This document shows, piece after piece, positions 43,632 through 53,862 of a stretch of DNA of 64,000 nt; within the stretch, counting starts at the first letter, position 1; each line of letters opens with the position of its first letter. Made by a program: the position numbers and the translations under genes. Under the pieces are notes generated by a model. That model had not been told where the DNA came from. It searched no databases and saw only the letters and a list, made by a program, of their open reading frames with translations. The DNA is taken from positions 37,223 through 101,222 of the forward strand of contig JALNZU010000008.1 of assembly GCA_023229245.1 (NCBI GenBank), given 5' to 3'. This stretch comes from Bacteroidales bacterium. GTDB taxonomy: Bacteria; Bacteroidota; Bacteroidia; Bacteroidales; F082.

Positions 43632-44810
43632 TCAATAATGGGTATGATAATCCAAACTTTCTTTATAAAACGGATGTTTATATGGTGCTAAAGGTGCTTT
43701 AGCCAGAGTGAGGAAACTCACTAATGCAAATAATCCAAGGAATCCTATGGTCGTCCCAATTTCTACAAGGCCAAAGCCGGAAGCTTCGCCACCTATAGTG
43801 CCGGGCATGATAAGTAGATACAGATCAAACCAATGGCCTATGACAACTAATACTGATACGGGTATAAGAATGGTAAAGCTACGTTTTGAGTTGCGTGTCA
43901 TCAATGCTAAGAATGGAACGACGAAACACAATATCAGGTTGATATAAAACACTCCGCTAAAATGCAGATGCCGGTCATAGAAATAGACCGTTTCTTCGGG
44001 TATGTTGGCATACCATATCAGCATATATTGTGAAAACCACAGATAGGCCCAGAAAATACTGAAGCCGAAGAGGTATATTCCTAAGTCGTGTATGTGTTCG
44101 GTATTGACGTGTTCCATATATCCCATTTTCATCAGCACATACAAAAGGATGATCAGCATAGCTATCCCTGCAGCCAGCATGCTCGAAAACACATACCAGC
44201 CATAGAGAGTGCTATACCAATGGGCATCTATCGACATCAGCCAATCCCATGACGAAATCACGCTTGACAGGGCATAAAAGACTAAAAATACGGCAGAAAG
44301 GACACGTAGCCTGTTAAAATATTTGCGTTCGCCGTCTATATCAAGCTGTAACGATGTTTTACGAATAAAATATGCTAATATTGACCATCCGGCTAAAAAC
44401 ACAAGAGTACGTATATAGAAGAAAGGCTCATTCAGATAAGGTGTTTTCCCTTGCAGCACTTCATCAAGTTGCTCGGTATTTGTCCATTCGTATAGCAGAT
44501 GCAGGCCACCTGAGAGGAAAAACACCAACAGCAGTACTCCTCCGATAGGTATGAATGATGACATAGCCTCGGCTATTCGCTGCACGCTGGTATGCCAACC
44601 CGATTCAGATACGGCATGTGCTGTGATGAAAAACAAGCCTATCAGGCCGAGGCTCAGGAAATAGTAATTGTTTAACAACAAGTTGGCTGCCATGCGTTTT
44701 ATTCCTGGACCTGCTAAGGCGCCATAAAGCAAGGATACGACACCAATGGCTATCATCACCAATAGGATAATCCAGGTTTTTTTATTCAATGTAAATCTTT
44801 TTGCTTCCAT
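43632..44810 (-). CDS. actF: Alternative complex III subunit ActF
   Basis: 392 residues, about ten membrane segments. It belongs to the quinol:cytochrome c oxidoreductase ActF family, a shortened relative of ActC/NrfD, with DWLMSIDAHWYSTLYGWYVFSS and WAYLWFSQYMLIWYANIPEE as recognisable segments. It forms part of the quinol-oxidising membrane core. 5 bp after actD. Confidence 0.92.
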   Translation of the reverse strand: MEAKRFTLNKKTWIILLVMIAIGVVSLLYGALAGPGIKRMAANLLLNNYYFLSLGLIGLFFITAHAVSESGWHTSVQRIAEAMSSFIPIGGVLLLVFFLSGGLHLLYEWTNTEQLDEVLQGKTPYLNEPFFYIRTLVFLAGWSILAYFIRKTSLQLDIDGERKYFNRLRVLSAVFLVFYALSSVISSWDWLMSIDAHWYSTLYGWYVFSSMLAAGIAMLIILLYVLMKMGYMEHVNTEHIHDLGIYLFGFSIFWAYLWFSQYMLIWYANIPEETVYFYDRHLHFSGVFYINLILCFVVPFLALMTRNSKRSFTILIPVSVLVVIGHWFDLYLLIMPGTIGGEASGFGLVEIGTTIGFLGLFALVSFLTLAKAPLAPYKHPFYKESLDYHTHY

Positions 44811-44815
44811 GGATG

Positions 44816-45331
44816 CTAAACTTTTAATGTAATACCAAGTGCTCCGGCATTTTCCAAAACTGTTTCCACTTCTTTTATCTGATCGTCGGCCTTATCTTCT
44901 AAACTGATCAATATCAGGAATCTGTCGTCGGTAATACGTTCGTCATAGATAATATTTTTCGATCCCGGGCCTAAATTATTATGTATCAGATAGGCAAATA
45001 CTATTGCATATGCAGCTAATAATACGGCCATTTCAAAAGTTACCGGCATGAAAGAAGGTACGGCAAAAAATGGCTTCCCACCGAAGGCAAGCGGATAATC
45101 AACCGTGAATACCCATGCCTGAAAAAAGAATCCGATCAGAGTTCCTAAGGCGCCTCCGATAAAAGCTATGACAGACAGGCGCGAGCGGCGAAGTCCGATA
45201 ACTTTGTCAAGACCATGTACCGGAAAAGGTGTCAACACATCAGTTACCTTGATCCCTTCAGACTGGATCTTATTCAGTCCTTCTAACAGGTCTTCTTCAT
45301 CATTATAATAGGCTGTCAAATATTTATTCAT
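44816..45331 (-). CDS. actD: Alternative complex III subunit ActD (DUF3341)
   Basis: 171 residues, two membrane helices (about 50-75 and 98-120), with TPFPVHGLDKVIGLRRSRL, the DUF3341 signature. Membrane subunit of alternative complex III with no cofactor. Its start overlaps the actC end by 8 bp. Confidence 0.93.
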   Translation of the reverse strand: MNKYLTAYYNDEEDLLEGLNKIQSEGIKVTDVLTPFPVHGLDKVIGLRRSRLSVIAFIGGALGTLIGFFFQAWVFTVDYPLAFGGKPFFAVPSFMPVTFEMAVLLAAYAIVFAYLIHNNLGPGSKNIIYDERITDDRFLILISLEDKADDQIKEVETVLENAGALGITLKV

Positions 45332-46694
45332 GATCTTGTTGCATTGGTTTGTCGGTTGAAGCTTTTAACACAGTTTTTATTTCGGCAATGGCAACTACCG
45401 GGAATGCTCTGATAAACAGTAGGAAGAGAGTGAAAAACAAGCCAAAGGTGCCTACGTAAAGACCTACTTCGGTTATAGTAGGTTTGTACATAGCCCAGCT
45501 TGATGGCAGGTAATCGCGGTGCAGAGAGGTGACGATAATCACGAAACGTTCAAACCACATCCCTATATTCACAAAAATGGAAATGATAAACACCACTAAC
45601 ATATTGGTACGTATCTTCTTGATCCAGAACAGCTGTGGTGTGATCACGTTACAAGTCATCATGATCCAGTAGGCCCATGCGTATGGTCCAAAAGCTCTGT
45701 TTAGAAAGGCGTACTGTTCATATTCAACACCGGAATACCATGCGATAAAGAACTCTGTGATATATGCTATACCCACTATAGATCCGGTGAGTATGATCAC
45801 CTTTGTCATAGATTCGATATGAATTTTGGTGATATATTCCTCTAAGTTCAAGGCTTTGCGTGCTACGATCAGCAAGGTCAGTACCATAGCAAATCCGGAG
45901 AACACAGCTCCCGAAACAAAGTAGGGTGGGAAAATAGTTGTATGCCATCCGGGTATGACCGATGTAGCAAAGTCGAAGCTAACTATGGTATGCACTGATA
46001 ATACTAAGGGTGCTGCAAGTCCGGCCAATATCAGGCTAACTGTCTCGTGCCTTGTCCATTGTCTGACCGAGCCTGTCCATCCAAAGCTAAGGAATTTGTA
46101 GATTGCTTTTCTGATCTTGCTTTTAGCTTTATCTCTTACGGTAGCAATGTCGGGTATAAGGCCAACATACCAGAAGATAAGTGATACGAGGAAATAGGTG
46201 GTGATAGCAAAGACGTCCCACAGCAGTGGTGAGTTAAAGTTTACCCACAAGCTTCGGGTGTTAGGATATGGAAAGATGAAGAATCCCAATAATATTCGTC
46301 CCATATGTATCAGGGGGAAGAATCCTGCACACATGATAGCTATCAATGTCATTGCTTCTGCAGAACGGTTGATACTGGTTCTCCATCGTTGCCTGAAGAG
46401 TAATAATATGGCTGAGATAAAGGTACCGGCATGGCCTATACCTACCCACCATACGAAGTTGGTGATATCCCATGCCCATCCTATGGTTTTGTTCAAGCCC
46501 CAGGTACCTATACCAACATACACTGTCATATAGATAGCCCAGGCACCAAACAATAAGGCAGCGACACTTAGGCTGATGCCGATATACCAATAAACAGAGG
46601 GGCGTCCGGCCATAGGCGCCAGTATATCTTTGGTGATCTGACTGTATGTCTTACCCCCTCTTACAAGTGGCTCTCTGATTGGAGATACGTACAT
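45324..46694 (-). CDS. actC: Alternative complex III subunit ActC (NrfD/PsrC family)
   Basis: 456 residues, ten membrane segments. NrfD-type quinol-binding membrane subunit: WWVGIGHAGTFISAILLL, HTIVSFDFATSVIPGWH and MWFERFVIIVTSLHRD are typical of ActC. Oxidises menaquinol and passes electrons to the ActB clusters. Gene between actB and actD, 16 bp after actB. Confidence 0.95.
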   Translation of the reverse strand: MYVSPIREPLVRGGKTYSQITKDILAPMAGRPSVYWYIGISLSVAALLFGAWAIYMTVYVGIGTWGLNKTIGWAWDITNFVWWVGIGHAGTFISAILLLFRQRWRTSINRSAEAMTLIAIMCAGFFPLIHMGRILLGFFIFPYPNTRSLWVNFNSPLLWDVFAITTYFLVSLIFWYVGLIPDIATVRDKAKSKIRKAIYKFLSFGWTGSVRQWTRHETVSLILAGLAAPLVLSVHTIVSFDFATSVIPGWHTTIFPPYFVSGAVFSGFAMVLTLLIVARKALNLEEYITKIHIESMTKVIILTGSIVGIAYITEFFIAWYSGVEYEQYAFLNRAFGPYAWAYWIMMTCNVITPQLFWIKKIRTNMLVVFIISIFVNIGMWFERFVIIVTSLHRDYLPSSWAMYKPTITEVGLYVGTFGLFFTLFLLFIRAFPVVAIAEIKTVLKASTDKPMQQDHE

Positions 46695-46710
46695 GCTTTT
46701 ATGATTTAAG

Positions 46711-49683
46711 TTATACGGTTTTGTTTTTAACTTTGGTCAGATACCCTACCGAGGGCAAGGTATGCAGTTCTTCTAACAGATGATAATTACGGGCATCAGC
46801 ATAGTATTTTGATACTTTACTGTTTTTGTCGTTCAGATTTCCAAATACTATTGCATCAGCCGGGCATGCCTGAGCACAAGCAGGTATTACTTCACCATCG
46901 CGTAACGGACGGTTCTGCTTCTTAGCTAATAATTTCTTATCCTGAATGCGCTGGACACAGAATGAGCATTTTTCAATAACGCCTTTAGCCCGAACAGTAA
47001 CATCAGGATTTAAGACCATTCGCCGCAGATCGGTAGTCATCTCAACAGGATCATATCGGTTTCCTTTGAAGGCGTCAGCACCTGTATGATCAAAATAATT
47101 GAATCGTCTTACTTTATATGGGCAGTTATTGGCACAATACCGTGTTCCTATACAGCGGTTATATGCCATCTGGTTAAGGCCTTCGTTGCTGTGTGTAGTA
47201 GCTGCTACCGGACATACGTTTTCGCAAGGGGCATTGTCGCAATGCTGACACATCACCGGCTGTCGTACCAGTTCGGGATTATCCATATCGTCGGTATAGT
47301 AGCGATCAATACGTATCCAGTGCATCTCACGTGCCATGATCACCTGTTCTTTGCCTACTACCGGTACGTTATTCTCTACCGAGCAGGATACTACACAAGC
47401 GTTGCAGCCGGTACACGCATTTAGGTCAATAGCCATGCCCCAATGGAGCCCGTCATATTCTATTTTGGGATAGAGGGTCTTTAAGTGCTCCTGTATCTCT
47501 TTGCGAATCTCGTTGCCCGACTGGGGATCAGTCAGATATTCCTCTAATGTAGTTTCCCGTACGATAGAACGTCCTTCCATAGAATGGTGCGACTGTGTCC
47601 GTGCTATAGCAAGGGTACCATCCGCTTTCTCTAATTTGACATCTTCGACGAAAGCTAATAAAGTATCACCGCCATTTTGTTGGAAGCCAAACATATTCCT
47701 TCCTACTCCGTTTGCTGGTTTACCGGCTCTTTCTCTTCCGTAGCCCAAAGCTACACCTAAGGTCTTATATTCCTGTCCGGGTTGTATCAAGATGGGTAGT
47801 GGATCGCTTCCATTGATGCGTACCAATTGCTCGTCTTTCAAGTCAAGCTCTTTAGCTAATCTTGGCGATATAGCCACATAATTATCCCAGCATACTTTAC
47901 TTACCGGATCGGGTAGCTCTTGCAGCCATGGATTATTTGCATGCTTGCCTGATCCTACGCTGACGTTGGTATATAGCAGCAGATCTAATCCGTTGCTTGC
48001 CGGAGCTTTCAGTTGGCTCAGAGCCTCTATAGAAGCTGTAGGGTCGAAGTGGGTCAGTCCGTTTTCTGTTTTCCGGGTATCGAACACACCGTCATGTACT
48101 CGTTTGTTCCAGAAATCGGTGAAGCTGAGGTCGGCAAGAGATGCAGTAAAGAGATGCTCCTGCCAGTAATCTTTCATAAAGCTACGGTAATCTTTTTCTA
48201 TTCCTGCCCAGCGTAGCAGACTGTCATGAGCTGCTCTTGTGTTGAAAATAGGGCGTATGGCAGGCTGTGCCATGGAATAATGACCGGTATATACTTCAAA
48301 GTCGTTCCATGCTTCTAAAAAATGATGATCAGGGCAGACGTATGTACATAATGCAGTTGTTTCGTCATCTGTAACGGTCATGGCAATAGTAAGCTTAACT
48401 TTGGTCAGTGCATTAACAAAAGCCTTGCTGTTATAATAGTCATAAGCCGGGTTCACGTCATACACCAATAGAGCATCAATCTTGTTTGCTTCCATATCGT
48501 GTATCAGTTGTTTGAGTGCCTGATCGTCGGCTTGACGGACTTTCAGATGCTTTTCAGTGATAATGGTATTGCCAAAGCTGTCTAACAATTCGTTGATCGC
48601 ATTTACCATCATTTGTTCTTCTGGGTCGTTGCTACCCGAAACCACTAATGCCGCTCCTTTATGCTCCAACAGTTCAAGCGCTAACAAGCTGGTTTCTATT
48701 GGTGATGCAGGAGCTGTGATGGTAGCTTGTCCGCTTGCTAATCTCAGGCTGTTGAGCAGGCTCGCTACTACTAGTTTTTGCTGTGAAGGCTTTACTTGCA
48801 CTCTGTGGTCGGCATTGCTTCCGGTGAGCGACATATTTCCTTCAAAATGAATGTGGCGCGACATTTTACGTTGCCCTTGCGTCAGATCACGACCTTTCAC
48901 ATATTGCTTTGTATATTCGATAGGTGAAAGCCATGATCCTAGGAAATCGGCATCAAAGCTTACTATTATTCTGGCTTTGTCGAATCGGTATGAGGGTATG
49001 AAAGCTTTTCCGAACCCTGCTTTGTTGGCTTGTAAGATACCTGCCGACGAGATCGCATCATATGCAACGATTTTAGTATTGGGGTAGGCTTCTTCAAAGG
49101 TGTTCAGGACTGCTTTGGTAGATGGGCTGATGATAGTGGGGGTGAGTATAGCGATTGTGCCGTTTTTGGCTTTGATCTGTTCCAACTCATCAAGTATTTT
49201 CTCGTCTATTTGTTCCCAGGTTGTCTCGCTTCCGTTTTCCATCGGAAACTTCAGCCTTTCGTTGTCGTACAGTCCTAAAATAGCGGCTTGTGTTCTTGAG
49301 TTAGTCCCACCTTTGGTGATGGATGACAAGGTGTTTCCTTCAATTTTAATAGGGCGTCCATCACGTACTTTTACTAAGATGCTGCAATAATCTACTCCGT
49401 CGTAGAATGTAGATGCGTAGTAGCTTGCGCTACCCGGCATCACTTCTTCGGGCTGTATCAGGAATGGGATAGCTTTACGCACGGGTTGCTCGCAGCTTGA
49501 AGCAATGGCTGCTGATGCAATAGTAAAGCCAAAAGTTTTAAGAAAATCGCGTCGGGTAGTACTAGACATCTTTTTTACTTCTTTCTCCATACCGAGTATA
49601 AACTGCCTATCGCCGGCAGGCTGGTCTAATCTCGGTTCATCTAATTGAAGTTCCTCTATACTTCTGACATATTTTTTTTCCAT
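46711..49683 (-). CDS. actB: Alternative complex III subunit ActB, Fe-S/molybdopterin-like fusion
   Basis: 990 residues. A Tat-type motif at R44-R45 (TTRRDFLKTFGF) lies unusually far in, as in the family annotated TAT-variant. Residues about 80-720 are a molybdopterin-oxidoreductase-like domain that lacks cofactor in ActB. Residues about 760-960 carry four ferredoxin-type cluster groups: CTGCNACVVSC, CQHCDNAPCENVCP, CIGTRYCANNCP and CSFCVQRI/CAQACP. It accepts electrons from ActC and relays them to ActA/ActE. Confidence 0.95.
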   Translation of the reverse strand: MEKKYVRSIEELQLDEPRLDQPAGDRQFILGMEKEVKKMSSTTRRDFLKTFGFTIASAAIASSCEQPVRKAIPFLIQPEEVMPGSASYYASTFYDGVDYCSILVKVRDGRPIKIEGNTLSSITKGGTNSRTQAAILGLYDNERLKFPMENGSETTWEQIDEKILDELEQIKAKNGTIAILTPTIISPSTKAVLNTFEEAYPNTKIVAYDAISSAGILQANKAGFGKAFIPSYRFDKARIIVSFDADFLGSWLSPIEYTKQYVKGRDLTQGQRKMSRHIHFEGNMSLTGSNADHRVQVKPSQQKLVVASLLNSLRLASGQATITAPASPIETSLLALELLEHKGAALVVSGSNDPEEQMMVNAINELLDSFGNTIITEKHLKVRQADDQALKQLIHDMEANKIDALLVYDVNPAYDYYNSKAFVNALTKVKLTIAMTVTDDETTALCTYVCPDHHFLEAWNDFEVYTGHYSMAQPAIRPIFNTRAAHDSLLRWAGIEKDYRSFMKDYWQEHLFTASLADLSFTDFWNKRVHDGVFDTRKTENGLTHFDPTASIEALSQLKAPASNGLDLLLYTNVSVGSGKHANNPWLQELPDPVSKVCWDNYVAISPRLAKELDLKDEQLVRINGSDPLPILIQPGQEYKTLGVALGYGRERAGKPANGVGRNMFGFQQNGGDTLLAFVEDVKLEKADGTLAIARTQSHHSMEGRSIVRETTLEEYLTDPQSGNEIRKEIQEHLKTLYPKIEYDGLHWGMAIDLNACTGCNACVVSCSVENNVPVVGKEQVIMAREMHWIRIDRYYTDDMDNPELVRQPVMCQHCDNAPCENVCPVAATTHSNEGLNQMAYNRCIGTRYCANNCPYKVRRFNYFDHTGADAFKGNRYDPVEMTTDLRRMVLNPDVTVRAKGVIEKCSFCVQRIQDKKLLAKKQNRPLRDGEVIPACAQACPADAIVFGNLNDKNSKVSKYYADARNYHLLEELHTLPSVGYLTKVKNKTV

Positions 49684-49704
49684 TCTAGAATTCGTTAGAT
49701 AGTT

Positions 49705-50895
49705 TTAATAATGACATTTCATACAATCGGCACCGCCCACCATGTCGGCGGTAACACTTTTTATCGTTCCGTTTCTAACTTGGTCATGTAATTTTTCAAA
49801 AGCTGTGTAAAAGGCATTGCTTTCAAACATCACTTCTGTTGTTCTATGGCAATCAAGGCACCATCTCATGCTTAGGTCTTCGATCTGAATGACTTCGTGC
49901 ATATTTTCTACTTCGCCATGGCATTCGGCACAGTCAATCTTTGCTACCTCTACATGTTGTGCATGGTTGAAATACACATGATCGGGCAGGTTATATACTC
50001 GTATCCATTCGATAGGCTCGCCTGTTTCCCATGCTTTTTGTATCTTATCTATTTCTTTTTTACCGGTGATCTGCCCTTCTTTAACCTGATGGTGGCAGTT
50101 CATACACACATTGACCGAAGGTATTCCTGCACTCTTGCCTTGATCGGCTACCGTATGGCAGTATTGGCAGTCGATCTCATTTTGATCGGCATGTACTTTA
50201 TGAGAGAACCATATAGGTTGTTCAGGCTGATAATATTGCTGACGTCCAAAAACAGCTGCCTCTTTGTAGGCAATCTCACCTATTACTACTAACCCGATCA
50301 GGATAAGGACGCTATGGATAATTTTATATTTAATAAGCTTGGTAACGAACATATCGAACAGCACTACCAATAGAATGATCAGGGTGATTATAAAGGTGGT
50401 ACCTGTGTTGCGATGTGCGTCACGCTCTTTAGCCATTTGCAGTTGCCATTGGTCTTCTACTGCCGACACTTCTTCGTCTGTTTCAGCTGCGGCTGCGGCA
50501 GCTGCCAGTTCAGGGTCAACCTGAAGGCCATTCTCTATGTAAAGGAGTATATCAATGATCTGTTCGTCCGACAGATGTTCGTTAGGGGTCATGATCAACT
50601 GATCGTTCTCTTCAAACAAACGTACAGCCTCAGGATCGCCGGCTTGTATCATTTCCTGCGAATTGCGTATAAACCGGATCAACCAGTCCTGCTCATGACG
50701 ATCGTTGACACCTATCAGATTAGGACCAATCAATTTGGGGCCGTCATAATTATGACAGGCTCGACAAACCTGATAATTCCTCTCGGCTTCGGGTGATTGT
50801 GCGAAAAGTTCACCAAAAGAAAATAAAATTATCAGCATCAGACACAATTTGCTGAGTACTATAGCTTGTGCCTGCTTAAAAAAGATTTGTTTCAT
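49705..50895 (-). CDS. actA: Alternative complex III subunit ActA, multiheme cytochrome c
   Basis: 396 residues. Signal peptide (1 to about 32), then a fused cytochrome c domain with CRACH, a membrane helix (about 170-195), then a pentaheme region with CQYCH, CMNCH, CAECH, CLDCH and CMKCH, six heme sites in all. The last heme motif ends one residue before the C-terminus. First gene of the act operon. Confidence 0.93.
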   Translation of the reverse strand: MKQIFFKQAQAIVLSKLCLMLIILFSFGELFAQSPEAERNYQVCRACHNYDGPKLIGPNLIGVNDRHEQDWLIRFIRNSQEMIQAGDPEAVRLFEENDQLIMTPNEHLSDEQIIDILLYIENGLQVDPELAAAAAAAETDEEVSAVEDQWQLQMAKERDAHRNTGTTFIITLIILLVVLFDMFVTKLIKYKIIHSVLILIGLVVIGEIAYKEAAVFGRQQYYQPEQPIWFSHKVHADQNEIDCQYCHTVADQGKSAGIPSVNVCMNCHHQVKEGQITGKKEIDKIQKAWETGEPIEWIRVYNLPDHVYFNHAQHVEVAKIDCAECHGEVENMHEVIQIEDLSMRWCLDCHRTTEVMFESNAFYTAFEKLHDQVRNGTIKSVTADMVGGADCMKCHY

Positions 50896-50987
50896 TATGA
50901 TAGTTTTTCTGATGGTTGCAAAATAGTATTAATCTTTACAATGCTGTGTGTTTAAATAAGGGGTAAATTCGTGTTTACCATGACCGA

Positions 50988-51017
50988 CAAATTTATGAAA
51001 CTTTAACAATCCAACAA
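50988..51017 (-). promoter_or_regulatory. Candidate act operon promoter
   Basis: Minus-strand TAAATTTG (50995-50988) matches TAnnTTTG, with TTG 19 bp upstream at 51017-51015. It would leave a leader of about 85 nt before actA. Confidence 0.4.
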
Positions 51018-51292
51018 GATTTTGATAACAGTTTGCCATATTTTTTTTAAAAACACCTGTAAATACATTCTATTAGCCCGAAGAGTTTTTTATAACATCC
51101 TGATTCAGTGGTAGCCATTGTATTTATCTTTTTTATGCGTTTTTTCATAGTTTTCAGTTTTTATGGGCTTAAAATGGTGTCAATTTCTGTCCTAAAAATT
51201 TTTTTCACGATTTTAAACTGATGTAACTGCTTTGTTTTACCATCATTTTTTTGCTTTATGTACAGTTTTTATAGGGTTATGTGTAACAATGT
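51018..51292. other. AT-rich intergenic region upstream of the act promoter
   Basis: Between the YceI stop and the act promoter. Rich in T and A runs on both strands; no gene, no clear inverted repeat or terminator with a strong stem seen. Confidence 0.3.
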
Positions 51293-51913
51293 TTATGTCC
51301 ATTTCATCGCTTTAAATTTCACTTTCATTACTAAGGTATCGCTTACAATAAATGCTTCTTCTCCTTTGACATGATTGGGCGACATGGATGTAATATCCCA
51401 ATCAGTTCTGTCGATTCGTATCGAATCGGTTACGGCTATCAGGCTATCGCCTTGTATATGGATAGTCACCGGAAATTCGATACATTTAGTTATTTCTCTG
51501 ATAGTCAAGTCGCCAACAAGTGTTCCTTCTCCGTTTTTATCGATGGTAGAATTGAACACATGAAACAAGGCGTAGGGATATTTTTCTGCATGAAATAATT
51601 CTTTTGACCGGATGATATTTTCGAGTACGATACGCATAATATCTAACTCTATATCCAGATTTTTCAAGCTATCCATCAAAAGGCTAAAGTTACCATCGGT
51701 GATTTGACCATCTGTTAGGATCAGCTCACCTTGTCTAAAAGGTACGGTGCCATGATGATTATCGGCACGCCAATATAGAACTGCTTGTGTGGTATCTACT
51801 ACATATCGGTCAGTATGAGGTTGTTTGCTGATAGGGGCTGTCATTCCCAAAAAGAGTAGTGCGGCAGCAAGGATAACGAATGGTAGCTTTTTGGAAAGAC
51901 GTAGTATCGGCAT
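51293..51913 (-). CDS. YceI-family periplasmic lipocalin-like protein
   Basis: 206 residues. Signal-anchor-like N-terminus (11-26), then the YceI pattern: YVVDTTQAVLYWRADNHHGTVPFRQGEL, ITDGNFSLLMDSL, FHAEKYPYALFHV and a LVGDLTIREIT strand. The family binds polyisoprenoids and is often found with respiration genes. Directly coupled to the pentapeptide gene (1 bp gap). Confidence 0.88.
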   Translation of the reverse strand: MPILRLSKKLPFVILAAALLFLGMTAPISKQPHTDRYVVDTTQAVLYWRADNHHGTVPFRQGELILTDGQITDGNFSLLMDSLKNLDIELDIMRIVLENIIRSKELFHAEKYPYALFHVFNSTIDKNGEGTLVGDLTIREITKCIEFPVTIHIQGDSLIAVTDSIRIDRTDWDITSMSPNHVKGEEAFIVSDTLVMKVKFKAMKWT

Positions 51914-51914
51914 T

Positions 51915-52847
51915 TTATTCGGGATTGTTTTGATGAAGTACTATTCCGGTAGCTATTCCATCTATTAACATATCCTGCAGATAATCAGGTATATTACGTG
52001 CGCCTGTGAAATTGGTTTCGGCTAACTCAGCCCCGAAAAAATTGGCGTCTTTCAAGTCGGCATAACTAAAATCGGCATATTGTAGATGCGCACCTTTGAA
52101 TGACACACCCCAAAGCCGCGAGCGTATAAAACTGGCATCTTCTAAACCGGCACCAGTGAAATCGGCATAGCAAAAATCTGTAGAATCGAACTTAGATCCA
52201 GAGAGTACAGACAGTAAAAAAATGACTTTGATAGCTTTTGAATGTGTGAAATCCGAATCGGTTATGACTGTCTCTTTCATGAGCGAGTTGGAGAAATCGC
52301 AATATCTGAAATTGGATCTATGTCCGTTCAGTCCGAATAAGTTGCAGCCTCTAAGATCGGCATTAGATAGGGTTGCGTCATTCATGCTTGCCCGAAACAG
52401 CATGGATTGCGAAAGCCTGGCTGAGTCGAACCGGCTGTGGTTGAATGATGTCCATCGCAGATCGGCAAAGCGGAAGTCGCAATTTCTGAAATCGGTACTA
52501 TCGCAAAAAGCGGTACGCATACTTACTCCTCTGAAGTCGCCCTCCTGAACCCTTACGCCGTGCCAGCGTATATCATCCAAGTCCACAAAACGGAAATCCT
52601 GCCGATCGCCAGGTGTAGATTTATTACCTTTGATACGTTTGCTGCCATCTTCCAGAAATACGGGATCGTACACCACCGCTTTTCGGGTCTCAATATCAGT
52701 TGAGCTTGGTAAAGGTAATAGATTAGTCGTATCTGGCTGATAGTCAAAGAGCGGATCATCCCGGTGCAACAAAAGGGTACACGAAACGACGATGAGTAGT
52801 AGCGAGCCGGCTACAGCCAGTATGTAATGCACATATCGTTTGTTCAT
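51915..52847 (-). CDS. Pentapeptide-repeat lipoprotein
   Basis: 310 residues. N-terminal signal with a possible lipobox VVSC (Cys 23). From about residue 90 to 290 it is a run of pentapeptide repeats A(D/N)LxX, for example FRNCDFRFADLRWTSF and YADFSYADLKDANFFGAELAETNF, forming a right-handed quadrilateral helix. Probably periplasmic. No function is known; it is transcribed between nosY and YceI. Confidence 0.85.
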   Translation of the reverse strand: MNKRYVHYILAVAGSLLLIVVSCTLLLHRDDPLFDYQPDTTNLLPLPSSTDIETRKAVVYDPVFLEDGSKRIKGNKSTPGDRQDFRFVDLDDIRWHGVRVQEGDFRGVSMRTAFCDSTDFRNCDFRFADLRWTSFNHSRFDSARLSQSMLFRASMNDATLSNADLRGCNLFGLNGHRSNFRYCDFSNSLMKETVITDSDFTHSKAIKVIFLLSVLSGSKFDSTDFCYADFTGAGLEDASFIRSRLWGVSFKGAHLQYADFSYADLKDANFFGAELAETNFTGARNIPDYLQDMLIDGIATGIVLHQNNPE

Positions 52848-52880
52848 CCGATTAGAATTTTGTCATTTCTTGTTTTTAAA

Positions 52881-52954
52881 GTACTTCCAAAATATGCGAC
52901 TCAGAGATTCACTCTGATTCCTTTAGAACTTTTTTCAACATATTTTGGAAGTAC
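52881..52954. repeat. Long inverted repeat with a nested hairpin between nosY and the pentapeptide gene
   Basis: GTACTTCCAAAATATG (52881-52896) is matched perfectly by its reverse complement at 52939-52954, with a 42-bp centre that holds TCAGAG/CTCTGA around ATTCA. On the minus strand it is followed by TTTAAAAAC. It could act as terminator or attenuator after nosY, or as a protein-binding site. Confidence 0.7.
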
Positions 52955-52979
52955 ATTTTATTAAAAGTTTATAGCAGAT

Positions 52980-53834
52980 TTAGATGATATCATGTTTGCG
53001 AAAATAGCGATTACCTGCCATACCTAAGAACAGTCCTAAAAGTATGGGGTAAGCGATGGCGAACAGGATAAATAGTTCACGTTTGACCGTATCCAGGATA
53101 TAGTATGAAGCTGTTCCCATCACAGTCAGTTCGGGATCGAACAACACTAATACTGCTGTTCGGAATACTTGTAATGGGTTCAACATTCCAAATCCAATGA
53201 CCATGCCTGCATCCATTCGGAGTTTTAGCATGAGGCCCATCAGGATCAGGTCGAGGAAAGCAACTAGTATAAGCCATAGGATAAATGCAGTGCTGATAGC
53301 CAGGTCTTGCGTTGATGCTACAGATGAGATAAACATGCTGATTCCAAGGAAGCAAAAGATCATCGAAGCCAACAGGGCGCTGTATAATGCAAACAAGTCC
53401 CATGGCACGCTCAACTCTGTGAAGCTGCCATATACAGCAGCTCCAAGCAGTGCAATGAATACCGGAATATATGTCATCAGAAATCGTGCGATGAATTTTC
53501 CCCAGAAATAACCTGAAAAAGAAATAGGAAGCGAAAGGATGTATTCCATCACGTTCGATTCTCTGTCGCCTACCACAGATCGTACTGTAGTGATCAGCAC
53601 ATAAATAGGTAGGATGACCATACTTATCTGCATGAAAGTTACCATCAATCGGCTAAGCCCGACAAATCCAATAATTTGCGATTCGGTGATACCTGTAGAA
53701 AACATTGCGGCTACAAAACCGCCAAAAAGGATGCTATACGTCCAGAACCATTTGGAACGCAGATGTTGCCTGACATCTGTATTCAGTATCTGGAACCAGG
53801 TTGAACTAACTATTTTTTTTAATTTCTTCATCAC
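52980..53834 (-). CDS. nosY: NosY ABC permease
   Basis: 284 residues, six membrane segments. ABC-2 type permease with SVVGDRESNVMEYILSLPISFSGYFWGKFIARF, the conserved loop of NosY. With NosF it drives maturation of the copper site of nitrous oxide reductase via NosD. It follows nosL in the nos order F-L-Y. Confidence 0.88.
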   Translation of the reverse strand: MMKKLKKIVSSTWFQILNTDVRQHLRSKWFWTYSILFGGFVAAMFSTGITESQIIGFVGLSRLMVTFMQISMVILPIYVLITTVRSVVGDRESNVMEYILSLPISFSGYFWGKFIARFLMTYIPVFIALLGAAVYGSFTELSVPWDLFALYSALLASMIFCFLGISMFISSVASTQDLAISTAFILWLILVAFLDLILMGLMLKLRMDAGMVIGFGMLNPLQVFRTAVLVLFDPELTVMGTASYYILDTVKRELFILFAIAYPILLGLFLGMAGNRYFRKHDII

Positions 53835-53862
53835 TTTAGTTTGTTAATTATCCGAATGTTAC

